Origin: Nansenia antarctica
Taxonomy: Eukaryota; Chordata; Actinopteri; Argentiniformes; Microstomatidae
Assembly (NCBI GenBank): GCA_963989245.1
Contig: OZ022339.1
Location: forward strand, 93,949,332 to 94,013,331
Direction of reading: 5' to 3'
DNA length: 64,000 nt
Shown: in pieces, positions 35,597 through 63,578 of the stretch
How positions within the stretch are numbered: position 1 is the first letter of the stretch
Layout: every line of letters begins with the position of its first letter
The notes under the pieces: model-generated
Database searches by the model: none
What the model was told of the DNA's origin: nothing
Seen by the model: only the letters and a program-made list of their open reading frames with translations
Made by a program: the position numbers and the translations under genes

Positions 35597-37352
35597 CATA
35601 CCTGTCAACCCTCCCGTTTTTCCCGGGATTCTCCCGTATTTTACCTTTCTTTCCCGCTGTGCTCCCGTTTAAACATTTTCCCGTAAATCTGAAAATCTCC
35701 CGTATTTTTCACCTATAATATAACATAATTGAACACTTAATTGTTAGACGTTAGTTGGCGCATGCGCACAATCGCTATATCCATGTCGGAGTTGGACTTG
35801 TCTCGTTTCTTGGGCTGCGTTTGTAATCTTGCTCTGAAAGCGCCGGAACGCACACTAGGTGCAACGTTATAAAGGGACCAAGTAATTTGATTGGACAAGA
35901 GGCATTCCATGAGTGGTGATCAGATTTCCAGAGCGTATTTACGAACGCAGCCTCGGTTATCTCCGTTTTGAAATGATCGCTGGTAGCTTTGCGCAGCTCT
36001 TTTCCCATTGACATTAGGGTGTCAAGTAATGTATAAATAAATGTGCTGAATTGATATGCCCTTTTGTGTTTTCATGTGGGATGTTCAAAGTATTTTACTT
36101 TCAACCAGGTATCTGATTCTGATCACCTGTAGTCACTTACTTAATCATAGGAACTAGTTAACCCAATTCTTGTTGCACTGAAGCAGGTGGTTGATTGACT
36201 GTGTCCCCTTGTCTAAATGTAAGGGGTCTCCTAGTCTAAATGTAAGGGGTCCCCTTGTCTAAATGTAAGGGGTCTCCTTGTCTAAATGTAAGGGGTCTCC
36301 TTGTCTAAATGTAAGGGGTCTCCTTGTCTAAATGTAAGGGGTCTCCTTGTCTAAATGTAAGGGGTCTCCTTGTCTAAATGTAAGGGGTCTCCTTGTCTAA
36401 ATGTAAGGAGTCTCCTTGTCTAAATGTAAGGGGTCTCCTTGTCTAAATGTAAGGGGTCTCCTAGTCTAAATGTAAGGGGTCTCCTAGTCTAAATGTAAGG
36501 GGTCTCCTAGTCTAAATGTAAGGGGTCTCCTTGTCTAAATGTAAGGGGTCTCCTAGTCTAAATGTAAGGGGTCTCCTTGTCTAAATGTAAGGGGTCTCCT
36601 AGTCTAAATGTAAGGGGTCTCCTTGTCTAAATGTAAGGGGTCTCCTAGTCTAAATGTAAGGGGTCTCCTAGTCTAAATGTAAGGGGTCTCCTAGTCTAAA
36701 TGTAAGGGGTCTCCTTGTCTAAATGTAAGGGGTCTGCTTGTCTAAATGTAAGGGATCTCCTTGTCTAAATGTAAGGGGTCTCCTTGTCTAAATGTAAGGG
36801 GTCTCCTTGTCTAAATGTAAGGGGTCTCCTTGTCTAAATGTAAGGGATCTCCTTGTCTAAATGTAAGGGGTCTCCTTGTCTAAATGTAAGGGGTCTCCTA
36901 GTCTAAATGTAAGGGGTCTCCTAGTCTAAATGTAAGGGGTCTCCTTGTCTAAATGTAAGGGATCTCCTTGTCTAAATGTAAGGGGTCTCTTTGTCTAAAT
37001 GTAAGGGGTCTCCTAGTCTAAATGTAAGGGGTCTCCTTGTCTAAATGTAGGGGGTCTCCTAGTCTAAATGTAAGGGGTCTCCTAGTCTAAATGTAAGGTG
37101 TCTCCTTGTCTAAATGTAAGGGGTCTCCTTGTCTAAATGTAAGGGGTCTCCTTGTCTAAATGTAAGGGGTCTCCTAGTCTAAATGTAAGGGGTCTCCTTG
37201 TCTAAATGTAAGGGGTCTCCTTGTCTAAATGTAAGGGGTCTCCTAGTCTAAATGTAAGGGGTATGGTTTGTGGACGGTGGGGGGGGGGGAGGACGGCCCG
37301 GGGGCGTGCGGGGGATATCCCTTATTTTCCAATCCCAATGTTGACAGGTATG
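35597..37352. mobile_element. hAT-like element H2 nested in H1
   Basis: It starts CATACCTGTCAACCCTCCCG and ends TTGACAGGTATG. The 12-bp ends are perfect inverted repeats. CACCAAAC flanks both sides (35,589-35,596 and 37,353-37,360), an exact 8-bp duplication. The left part has CCCG-rich sequence (CCCGTTTTTCCCGGGATTCTCC) seen in fish hAT ends. The centre is a 23-bp minisatellite. No transposase is visible, so it is non-autonomous. Confidence 0.88.
36206..37262 (+). repeat. 23-bp minisatellite, about 46 copies, inside H2
   Basis: The unit is GTCTAAATGTAAGGGGTCTCCTT, strictly head to tail with constant 23-bp period. Two dominant variants differ at adjacent bases, CCTTG versus CCTAG at the unit junction. 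They are interspersed, sometimes in runs of three. Rare variants have GGGATCTC, TCTGC, AAGGAG or TAGGGGG. It has no spacers of differing sequence and is not a CRISPR array. Confidence 0.95.
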
Positions 37353-38468
37353 CACCAAACATCTGACAAGCAGGCTAAAATATCCGCGTTAAACGCACCC
37401 AACCTGAATCTGGCGAGTGGCAAGCCCATGGGCTCGTTGGTGACACTAGTCCGGACCGCCAGTAGTCTCGCATAGCCAGACCTATCTCCACACTTCGGTT
37501 CGCACTGTGCCAGCGCTGGAGAATAATACACGATTTTGCGCGAGTGTGCGCACGCGACGTGAGAGAGTTTTTGCCGGGTGAGATGTCTGCAGATGGAAAG
37601 TAAGAAAGTTTAAACGTTAGCAAATATAATTGCTGAGTGTTCTGACAGAGAAAGTTGGTTAAAATTGGTCGTTATTATTGTGACTAGAAAGTGTGTGACT
37701 ATAATTCCATGGTGTAAATAGTCAAAGAACTAGCAAGCTAGCTAGCTCAGAGGTGATGAGATGAGCTAGTCTGCTTGCACACTTGCCATCTAAAGAGCTA
37801 ACTGGATGCACTTTATTATTTTACTTAAAGTAGATATACAATCTTTCTTATTCTGCTAGAATTGGGCTTTATGGTAATACAATAATGGTATATTTACAGT
37901 ACATGGACAGTGGATTGAAGCATTGGAAATGTCTGTTTTTTATACACATACAATTTTTTTTCAGGTGAGAGAGTAAAGTCAAAATGACATTATCTCACTG
38001 CATTGCCCACAGCAATCCAATATTCAATTATAATTATGTTATAAATTGATATGGATCAATTTATACCTCTTATTAGATTAGAAATACTCTGGTTGTTATG
38101 TTTGCCTTTTGGTTGACAGCAGAGGGAGAGAAGGAGAGAGAGCAGGATGGTGTCGGCACACCAGAGAGAGAGAAACAGCAAGAACCAGGTGAGAAAGTGG
38201 ACAGGTAGTCAAGACCACATAAGTAAGTAGCCTTGAGAACCGATGGTTCTCGAGCCTAATGGCCCATAGGGCAGGAGCCTATCTCCTACACCCCCTGGAC
38301 ATGACGCTGACCACCCCCCCCCCCCCCCCCAAGGCAGCAAACCTAGGGGAAACATTGATCTTGTTTTATTTATGATATTGTATCGTGACTGTATCGTATC
38401 GTAAACCCCTGTATCAAGAGGTGCATCGTATCGTGAGTTGAGTGTATCGTCCCATCCCTACTGTATGT

Positions 38469-38725
38469 GTTTGATTTCAAGAGTATAGAGTCAAAAGAAG
38501 AACAAATTATTCACTGTCCCATTACTTACCAAAGGCACTCTATATTCCAAAGGGTTGAATGGAGATAAAAACCAGGTTGGTGTACCCTGTGGTGGTGCAA
38601 CTGTCAGGGAATATGGAGAAGAGCTCTTTCTCCAGTAGTGGCTGCAATGCCAAGAGCATCCTCTAGTGGTAAAGACACACTTCAAGCAACCAGCGTACTA
38701 TGCAATGTACTACTGGGGCACAATT
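38469..38725. other. No recognisable gene
   Basis: Short AT-rich stretch between H1 and the inverted repeat. Nothing assignable. Confidence 0.5.
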
Positions 38726-38973
38726 ATCTTAAAGAATATGGATGTTTGGACCTTCAGAGTATCTTTGAGATCCCTATGGTTCTTCAGAACAAGGTCATCT
38801 GTAATGCAACCATGTACTTGTGAATCCCACTTCAAATAATATGACAACACCCTTACCTTCACTATTACTCATGTACTGAAATGGTCATGGTTAGCATTAC
38901 GGATGACCTTGTTCTGTAGAACCATAGGGATCTCAAAGATACTCTGAAGGTCCAAACATCCATTCTTTAAGAT
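38726..38973. repeat. Long inverted repeat (two arms of about 85 bp)
   Basis: The left arm, 38,726-38,811, and right arm, 38,888-38,973, are reverse complements with about four differences. They share ATGGATGTTTGGACCTTCAG and GAGATCCCTATGGTTCTTC. The spacer is about 76 bases. No coding frame. It could be a foldback MITE or a long hairpin transcript. Confidence 0.9.
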
Positions 38974-41149
38974 AGCAGCAATTGGTTGAACAGTAATGAT
39001 GTGCAAAATCATATAATATGCTGATATGCAAGAGGTCAGTGTGTTGTTTGTTTTTTGGGGATATTTTTTTCCACAGATGGCGGGAAATAAAGCTAAGCAT
39101 TGTGTATGAGACTTTCATTACAGATAAATATAAAGTAAATATAGAGTAACCAGGGACTCCACTGCCACATGCGGCAACAGGAATGCAATAACGTGACGCC
39201 TCGGGACTCCCGCTCTCTTAAGGACCGATTGTGTTGCCCAAGGGCCAAAGATAGCCCTCCCAGTTTAAAACACATCAACAATAGTGCAACTCATATTGAA
39301 TGTTCCATTTTCAGGGTGGTAACTGAGAGAATGTACTTTGTTGCCAGCCATTTATTCATTTTCATTGGCATTGGGATTTTGGCCTTGTCTTTGATGGTAC
39401 CATGGAATTCATGACTGCTTTGCAGTGTCTGCAAGTGTTTCTACAATGTGGTATTGTGGTCTGGATTCCAAGGAACTATCCATCCGATCTTTTTTTTAAT
39501 ATGCAGTATGCAGTATATATAAAGCGAAATAAAATACCAAAAAAGCTAAAACCAAAAATGAATACATGTTATATTCTCATACCATGATCAAAAACTGTAT
39601 TCCCCATCTGCATGAGCAGAAGCTGCCTGAGCCAGATACTGTGTAGATCATATACTGTAGATCATCGGCCTATTGGACAACATGTGGGCAAAAGAATAAA
39701 TCATTGTCCATACCACGAATCATTGGGGTAATCTTTGGATCAACCCAGTGAGGAAATATAGATATTTGTAAAAGCACTGAGGGGATTAGGCAGGGTTTGG
39801 TACCTCCTGGGGTACTTGGGCCATGTCATGCTGAGAGCGCACACAACACGTGGCACCAGGGGCTCAGTGGAAGTCTGTTAGGGACAGAGAGGATTTACCC
39901 AAGCCACATTATTATATTTATATGACCTAAACAAAGCCAACAGCATGAGACTGCATAGGGGGCAGCGTCTAAACTGAAGCTCTCCCTTCAGGCTTCTCCT
40001 CTCTATGCTCGCAAGCTGAGTGCAAGTGAATTGTCTTGGAGGGAACATTATTATTATTATTATTATTAACAACAATAATAATAATAATAATAATAATATT
40101 ATGTATTTATTTATACATGTTGTTGTTGTTGTTTCTGCTGTGTCAATTGCAATGTCATCATTGCATTTATTCATTCATAAAGAACTTGTGAGAGATGTTT
40201 TAAATTGACTGATTAAATAAATAATATGGTTTGCATTTCTGAGGTGTAAATTATATTAGTGATAACAGAAGTAGTATGAATGACAAGGAAAACCAATAGC
40301 CAATCTGCATTCAGTCACATAGGATCTGATGATAAGTTGTTAAGCACAAAAGCGGCGGCCTGGTTTAGAATTTCAACCTAGAAAGCCTTGCCAGGTATTG
40401 GTTTGATGATTATCTGATTCATGTTCAAATTAACCAAATGAATGACAGTTTTGTAAAAATTGAAAGTTTTTGATTAAGAGGTGATTAAGATGAAATAAGA
40501 AAGATGTTAATAAGCATCAGTGTCTTATGAACATTTCCTTTTACAAACTGCAGACCTCCTTTACTTCCACAAACATATTAGCCCACAAGTGAAACATACA
40601 CCTATTTACCCTCCCAGTGATTCTACCTTCGGAATCTTGAGTTAATTCCTAATGAAAAATAAATTGAGTTCCTCCTCACACTTTCATAACATTTGCCTCT
40701 GAGAACAAATGAGACCTTTTATGAAGGATGACACATTGTTGTTAATGATTTCATAAGCAGGCAGCCCAACCCGACAGCCTGTTTTCTATTACTGGTCTTT
40801 ATTCAATTTGTAGGGCTCTGTGCAGGTGACCTAACCTATAAAAGGTCGCTCAAAATGGAATTATCAAGGCTCTTTGAAATTTTATATATTCTGGATTGGG
40901 CACACAGGTGGGTCTGCTACAGGAGACTAATGGTTTCACCTTTAGGTAGGCATAAATCAATCGTGCTAAAGGTCAGACCATATCTTGCTACAACATATCA
41001 ATGTTGTTTTAAACATTATTGCGTGGTGTAGTATGGGAAACGTGAGTGGCATATCTAAACAGTCACTGGACAACTATGTGGCTATGGTAATGATCCAAAA
41101 ATTGTACATAAACCAAATTCAAAGCAAATTCTAGTCTGGATTTTTTATG
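38974..41149. other. No recognisable gene
   Basis: AT-rich. A compound (ATT)n(AAT)n tract at about 40,048-40,097 is self-complementary. Open frames at 39,169-39,587 lack recognisable domains. Confidence 0.45.
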
Positions 41150-41595
41150 TTTTTGTTTAAAAAGTGGGAGTCCTCCTGGCTCTTCTTCCATGGAGCCCAC
41201 TGTCACTCAAAAAGCGACGGATGGTGCGATCAGATACTGATGTACCTTGACCTTGGAGTTCAGCTTGTACCTCTTTGGAAGTTGTCCGTGGCTCTTTTTT
41301 CTACCATTCGCACTATCCTTCTGTTCAATCTGGGGTCGATTTTCCTCTTGCTGAGGTTGGCTACAGTCCCATGGACCTTAAACTTCTTCATAATATTTGC
41401 AAATGTAGACACAGGAACATCGATCAAGCTGCTTGGAGACTGTCTTATAGCCTTTACCTTTAATGCTGGACTGTCTATCAAAACACTTCTGATCTCCTCC
41501 GACAACTCTCTCCTTTGCTTTCTCTGGTCCATGTTCAGTGTGGTGCACACAATGATACCAAACAGCAGAGTGACCACTTTCTCCATTTAAATAGG
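41150..41595 (-). pseudogene. Tc1-like transposase N-terminal pseudogene
   Basis: Minus-strand codons spread over frames give IKGKGYKTVSKQLD, then DVPVSTFANIMKKFKVHG, NLSKRKIDPRLNRRIVRMVEK, then QAELQGQGTSVSDRTIRRFL and SGLHGRRARRTP. These are the paired-like DNA-binding helices of a Tc1 transposase. At least two frameshifts are present. The DDE catalytic domain is absent, and no terminal inverted repeats are found nearby. Confidence 0.85.
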
Positions 41596-43888
41596 CTGAA
41601 TGACTGATTATAAGATTGAAGACGTGTGATACCAATTAAAGAAAACTGTTAGTTTGAAATATCACTATAATCCAATTATTTATCATCTTTTCTAAGGGGT
41701 ACCAACAAATCTGTCCAGGCCATTTTAGAATATAATGTATCTCTTTAGCAAGACCTCTATGACATACCAAAGGCATGCAGTTATACACAAGAAAATTGCT
41801 TTTAATTTCATCACTTTTCAGGAGGAATGAAGCATTGTTTCAATTAGCTGTATATAAGGGTACCAACACGTACCCCCACGTCTGTATATTATTCAAGCTA
41901 TTATACAATGACCCACAACACAACATTATTTGTATGCTTGAACAGTGGAAATGCTATGAACAGTGGAAATGCTAATTATACAGCAATATTGTGATAATTC
42001 AATTAAATAACAAAGAACATAGTTAGTTATCTACAGTAATTAGCAAAACACTTTGTACAGCAAAAATGTATAACTATAACTATCAATAACTATAACTCAG
42101 ACACATTGAGTCTTCACTGACACTGGACACATTGAAACAGATGCATTGCATGTTTATGTGAAAGTAGCAAAGCATGCATATATGAAAGTAGCAAAGCATG
42201 TTTATATGAAAGTAGCCCTGGTGCCACCTCAAGATAGTAAAGTATGTCTGTGCTGCCACTCAGTTCCAGTCGGTAACCTAACAAGAGGTTGGATGGAAAG
42301 AAGGCCAATCAGTAACACTTGTTGCACCTGAGAATATGAAAGTGTGATGTGTGATGTGTTTCAGAAAATGGAAAACATTGTCATGTAAAGACGTTACGAA
42401 TATGGATAAGATCATTCAGCTGTGTTCGATCTCAGTCAGGACAAATGCTTTTATGGAGCACCGAGGCGTGAGGGAAATTCATTTGTAAATTGCAGACAGG
42501 TCTTTGAGCAATTGCTGCTGTTTCTGATTCAAACCCCGGCAGAGCTGTCACCGAACAATGTCTGTTTCATATATACAATTATACAGAATCTTTCTCAGAC
42601 AAAACCGGATTTGAGTTTTTGCAATGTTATAATTTAGTCAAAACTCTTACCCACCACTGTTTCTTCTACTGTCTTACACAGTCTGCACCCCACTTTTGTC
42701 TGTGATTTGCACATATTTCTTATTTCTTTTTTTTTGTTCTCCAATTTTGATTAAACCATATAATTGGCCCACAAGAACGGCACTGGTGTCTGTAGTTTAG
42801 ACCATTTAAACAGTCAAAATAATTTTAGATTTTTTTGTCCATTACCTGAATCATATTTGTTTTGATGTTTGAATTGTTCATATTTTTGTAAAAAATAAAA
42901 AATGCATGTAAACTGCATTTATTGTCCGATTGATTCTTTAGGCACATGAACATACTGTCCTTTATGCATACCATAAAAGCGTGGGTCATCAATGAAAATG
43001 CAAACAATGGAGCAAATGCCGTTTTTCATATTCTATGTGAATTACTGTTTTCTAACATGTTTTAGGCTATATCTAAGTTTACAATATCCCCTCTTATAAA
43101 AAACATAAACAATTGTGTAATAGGTCCCTACGGTTTGGTTATGATAGGGTAAGATATTTAGACAACATATTTAAAATGACTGGACATTTTGCAGACATCA
43201 TTTTTTCTTTAAAACTGTGAACTGTCAGTGGGAGAGATCTGCTATATTGTGGTGAATTAAAAAAGGGTTTGAAATATGAAAAGGTGTCATTGTGACACAT
43301 TGAAAGGACAACCTGTGATAGACCACTTGACAAGAATCACCTTGGCCAAAGTTTGTCAGATCAGTGTCTCAGGTCATCAGAAGAGAGAAACAAAAATAAA
43401 TATGCATCGGAACATTGATTCGGCCACACATTCAATTACTTTCACAATTACAGCTTTATGCCTGAAGTGTGCTAATAAAACCTGACAGATTTTCTTGTAC
43501 AACCCCTTGACCCCAGAAACAATTGGCAAATCGAAATTGCACTGACCTAATACAGTAAGACATCTCAATAAAACAAAAGGAAATGCTCAACGATTCTAAT
43601 TTCTTGTAATACATCCCCTCTGAAGATTGTAGTCCTTGGTCATGAGGTTGTCTGTGACTGTGCAGGCTTTGCAGTACCGTAGAAGTACCGTAGAAGAGGT
43701 TACAAAGACGCAGTTTAGACAGACTTTCAGAAAAATCAAGCTAAGACTCATTCACTTCATTACAATGACAGCTAAAGAGAATCAGCTCAGTATTGTTCAA
43801 TTCATTTTCTGTCTTTATTCACAACAAGGTGGATGTCTCTGCAGCACCTCCAATAACTGCATACCTTGTTGTTGATTATCCCATATGT
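41596..43888. other. No recognisable gene
   Basis: AT-rich sequence without supported exon, RNA gene or complete transposon. A 25-bp-scale repetition (GCATATATGAAAGTAGCAAA) occurs near 42,150-42,215. Confidence 0.45.
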
Positions 43889-43990
43889 ATTATTTCAACA
43901 TTTATTTTTGTGTCATGTTGTATTTGTCGTTATTGTTTATTATTTCAACATTTATTTTTGTGTCGTGTTGTATTTGTCGTTATTGTTTAT
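43889..43990 (+). repeat. 50-bp tandem duplication
   Basis: TTATTTCAACATTTATTTTT followed by GTGTCRTGTTGTATTTGTCG occurs twice in tandem with a 50-bp period and a single A/G difference, implying a recent duplication. Confidence 0.9.
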
Positions 43991-46900
43991 AATGTGCTTG
44001 TCTTATGTTGAGATGTGAAGATTTAAAAAATAATGTATCACACATTTTTATTTTATTTTTTTACTGACATCCAGGTTCTGAAAACAGCATGTCTCATAGT
44101 AGAGTACATGTGTATCTGTACTTATTATCTACTAAGTCAAGTTCCAAGTGTAACCACAGGGAGGCAATATATCAAAAAGAGTAAAGGTACAGTAATACAA
44201 CATTCTGCACAATCTTTGTCAGATATACTGTAAAAGTCCTGGAGTTGTATTTGACCTCATACCTCATGTCAAACATTATATTGGAAGTATATGTATTTGT
44301 GTATTCATATCTTGTGACATTTTGATATCTACAGTACCCTACAGTAAACTTATGTCATGGTCCAAAGCACTAGTTACTGTAATTTTATTGTACGTACAAT
44401 GTGCTTTTAAAAAAAATATTGTACACAGGAATGAAAGAGCACAATAATTCGGTCAAAACTTCTAAGGGGAAGAGAGATAATGCTGCCAGTTGAGGTGGGG
44501 TCCAATGCTAAACTTGCCATTGGTAAAATATAAAAAAAAAAAATATAGCCAAAGCATAATGCCTCTTTTCAGGCCAGATAGGAAATGTGTGTCCCACTGC
44601 TACCTTCCATTGTGTGGAGCCTCGAGGAAGCAGGCCCTGCCCTGACTCCTGGCCACTTTTAATAGATTGTGAGTCAAACTGCAGAACCCTGAGCCAAATC
44701 TCTCCTTTTTCCATAGCATTGCTGAACCAACCAGGACACAGCTGTGTGGGGGGTGGAGAAAAACTAATGGCACACATTTCACTAGTGATTGTGCTATAGT
44801 CAGTAACCTGGATATTATATTTCTTTCAACACATAGCAAGGGTCATAGTTGCATAACACAGTTATTGACAGTCTGTTTCTCAATAATGATATTACACACA
44901 AATATTCTGTCTAATCTCAATATCATGTAAGCCAATGAAATACATGAACAAATGAACAATGCATGTGTACATTACAGAGTGTTGGTGTGTGGCAAAAGAA
45001 CAGGAAACTCTACTGAAAAGTACTGTATCGTGCAGGGGGAGGGCTGGTGGAGGCATACATCGAAGGAATCCATGGAATGGAATAAGGAATGATATCAAAA
45101 ACATGTGTTCAAAAACAGTGCATTCACAAGCCCCAATCACTTACTGGTACTTATCAACCTTTTTACCTAAAGACAACCTTGTCCATAAAAGAGTTATGGT
45201 TACCACAAAATACGTAGGGACATAATGCATATTTTCACATCTTTTATACTCTGAGCTACCGTATACAGTGCTCAGCGCAATACTCTATGTCAATCTAAGG
45301 CAGCACAAGCCGTGCCATAATGACACTTCACCATCCACTCACATGCCAGCTGGTTGCTCTGCTGCTTCGTCTGCTCGACCCTGTGTACTGAACCTGCGGA
45401 CGGAGCTGCTTCGTCTGCTCAAGCCTGTGTACTGAAATATTTAAAAGCCTGAAGTTCATGAGACAATCGCTGCCATCTGTACACCAGCATTCAGGCATCC
45501 CCATCACAGATGACTATTAGGACTACTGTACTTCTGAGCTGAAACGTGCAAAGCGTCAAAAACAGCTCCTGCAGTATACTGTATACTGCACATCTAAATA
45601 TTATGAATAGCATAAACACCCTTGGTTTGTTCACACAAAATAAAAACCTGTCAGACTCAGTAAGCAAGAGTTTAAATTTCCATATCCATGAGGATGAAGA
45701 AGAAGGGAAACATTTACACAATGCCTCTATGCAGTTGAAGAGATTTTTTTTTGCCACAGTGTTTTTATATAATGTCATTGTATATCACGCTCCTGCAGGA
45801 GCTTTTAGCCTTTTGCAATAAATGAGAGATTTCCTGACTTAAAGAGCCGAAAAGGAAGGGAGCAATCAACCTTGGTTTGTTCTTCACCACATCTCTTCCT
45901 TCCTTCCTCACCGTTGGGAGAGTGTCAAAGCGAGACATTCAGACGTGTTTTTCTCCAACCACTCTGCCAGTACTAGACACTAATGCTGAGTGAGTCTAAA
46001 TGGGATGATTCAACATGAATGCTTCTCAGCAATGAACCACTAAGCTAATCAAACTGCAATCACAGATATGACTTAAGCGAACAAAAAACTTTTTTATCAA
46101 TGTGAAATTGTGCATTGATGAGCTATGTTTGCGTACTGTTCATTTGATTACAGAAAGAATAGAACTCTGTCATACCAGAGTCCCCATTGGTCACCTGACT
46201 CCCTGTACAATTGTTGCCATTACCTTCTTGAATACACCTGTGTAGTAAACGTTGTTGCCAGTTATATTTAGTTGCATAACTAAAATACAGTACAGTACTT
46301 TCCCCAGTGCGGTACTTTCTCATTCAATAGCTTATCTTTGAGTTGTTTATGACTCAGACGTTTGACATGACATCAAACGTTTCTCTTCACAACCAAATTC
46401 CACCCATGTCTATTTCCCACACAGAAAATAGGGTCAATTCTACATTAACAGTGTCAAATAACCATACATAAAATCACCAGCTCAGTGTTATCTTCAAAGG
46501 CACACTTGTTGTAGAAACAAAGGGCCTTATTTTGTTTGCGCGTCACTGTTTTTAAACAGAACTCATATTTCAACCCTGTTGATAGAAATATGCTTTCATT
46601 CCAGAGCAGTCCTGGTATAGAAATTCAAACAATGGCAAATTGAAAAATATTTCAACAGCTTTGAAAATGGCACATGGGTATGACAATGTATTGAAGCTGA
46701 TATCTATCATGTCTGACAACAACAAACACCATATCAGGTACACTGTACAGTACAGTGTACTGTACTTGTAATGGAAGGACATACTTTTTATTCATACACA
46801 TTTAGAGTGTAAATTACACAAAACAGACATATTTGTAGTAGTAGATTATTGCATCTTACTGTATCTTATTAACCATTGAGATATGCTAACCTTTGGGATA

Positions 46901-47780
46901 TGCTAAGGTAGCCACTGAAATACAAAAACAAAAGTATCAACATATTATTTAAACTCTTCATATACAGTTAATTCATATCCACCAAAACTGAACGATAAAG
47001 GTGGAATTTCCACATGTGAGTTTGAAAGACCATAAACGTCTTACTATAGTTCCACATGCATTTCAATTACCTGACAGTGTAGCAAGGAATATATGAGGTA
47101 TATGTCCAGCTAGTGAGCATTCTGGTCACCTTGACTTTCCATTCAACTCAACCGTTCAAAATGGCCTCACCATAGGGACTTATCATACTCGGTAAGTGCA
47201 TCGAAGAAGCCATGATCATGGTGTGTAATACCGTAGAACAGTTAAAGTTGGAGATATTTTTATTCCTTAATTAGACGGCATGGCAACTGCAGACAGCCTC
47301 ATGGCTATCATCCCCTAGAGTGGTATAGTTATGTAGATCAACTGAATACAAATGTATAAAAAAAGAAACAAATACTGAGGCTTTTGATGGAATTTAATTT
47401 GTGAGTGTTGAGACTTGAAAAGTCTGTGAAAAATCTGCCCTGGAATGTGTGCATTTGTGTACAGTGTTTGAGGAAGGGAGGAGGTCGTCCTCCACTGAAG
47501 TCAGTGTTGTTGGGCCGATGTTTACACAGTAGCCTTCATGTGTGTTTCTGGGAACAATGGTACTCTGGGGCTCATAACATGGCTGCCAGAGACATCACGC
47601 TAACATTATTAGAAAAATAGTTGAAATGAACTAAGCCGTACAATCTAACCATTTCTTATACACACATAACACTGTTTGTCAAAGTCCTGTATTCTCTCAT
47701 GCTGTGTATTGGAGTCCATTGTGGCCTGATGGTGGCGTGTCCCCAGTATAATGTTTGTGAAACTGATAAAAAATCAGGAC
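43991..47780. other. No recognisable gene
   Basis: No supported exon. A partial direct repeat (GCTGCTTCGTCTGCTC followed by CCTGTGTACTGAA) is present at 45,361-45,436. A long CAGTACAGTGTACTGTAC palindromic patch lies near 46,744-46,768. Confidence 0.45.
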
Positions 47781-47781
47781 A

Positions 47782-47824
47782 GGAAGGGTCAGGTTTAAGG
47801 AAACAGGAAAACTGATGCAAGGAA
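47782..47824 (+). promoter_or_regulatory. Cluster of four GGAA (ETS-like) cores upstream of ADGRL4
   Basis: GGAA cores at 47,782, 47,799, 47,806 and 47,821 lie 60-102 bases before the start codon, two of them in AAGGAAACAGGAAAACT. ETS factors drive endothelial genes, and ADGRL4 is an endothelial receptor in mammals, so this could be promoter sequence. The sequence alone does not show the transcription start. Confidence 0.3.
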
Positions 47825-47883
47825 ATGGATCACGTCACCAGCCACACAGTTTCAGCTAAAAGTAATCCTGTACCGACGCAAGT

Positions 47884-63578
<15,695 letters not shown>

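Larger units (their letters stand above)
35413..38460. mobile_element. hAT-like element H1 with 8-bp target duplication
   Basis: Terminal inverted repeats TAGGGATGGGACGA (35,413) and TCGTCCCATCCCTA (to 38,460) are perfect over 14 bp. The flanks are both CTGTATGT (35,405-35,412 and 38,461-38,468), an exact 8-bp duplication typical of hAT insertion. Subterminal regions carry many CGATAC/ATCG motifs (35,430-35,480; 38,370-38,450). With the nested element removed it is about 1.3 kb and has no recognisable transposase, so it is non-autonomous. A C run lies at 38,315-38,331. Confidence 0.9.

Noticed and set aside
36206..37262. CRISPR-like regular repeat array
   Set aside because: The units are contiguous 23-mers without variable spacers, in a fish genome and inside a hAT-like element. 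It is a minisatellite.
47405..47620. Possible upstream exon of adgrl4
   Set aside because: The frame ends in a stop before the exon 1 start, has no donor in phase and no signal-peptide or EGF character.
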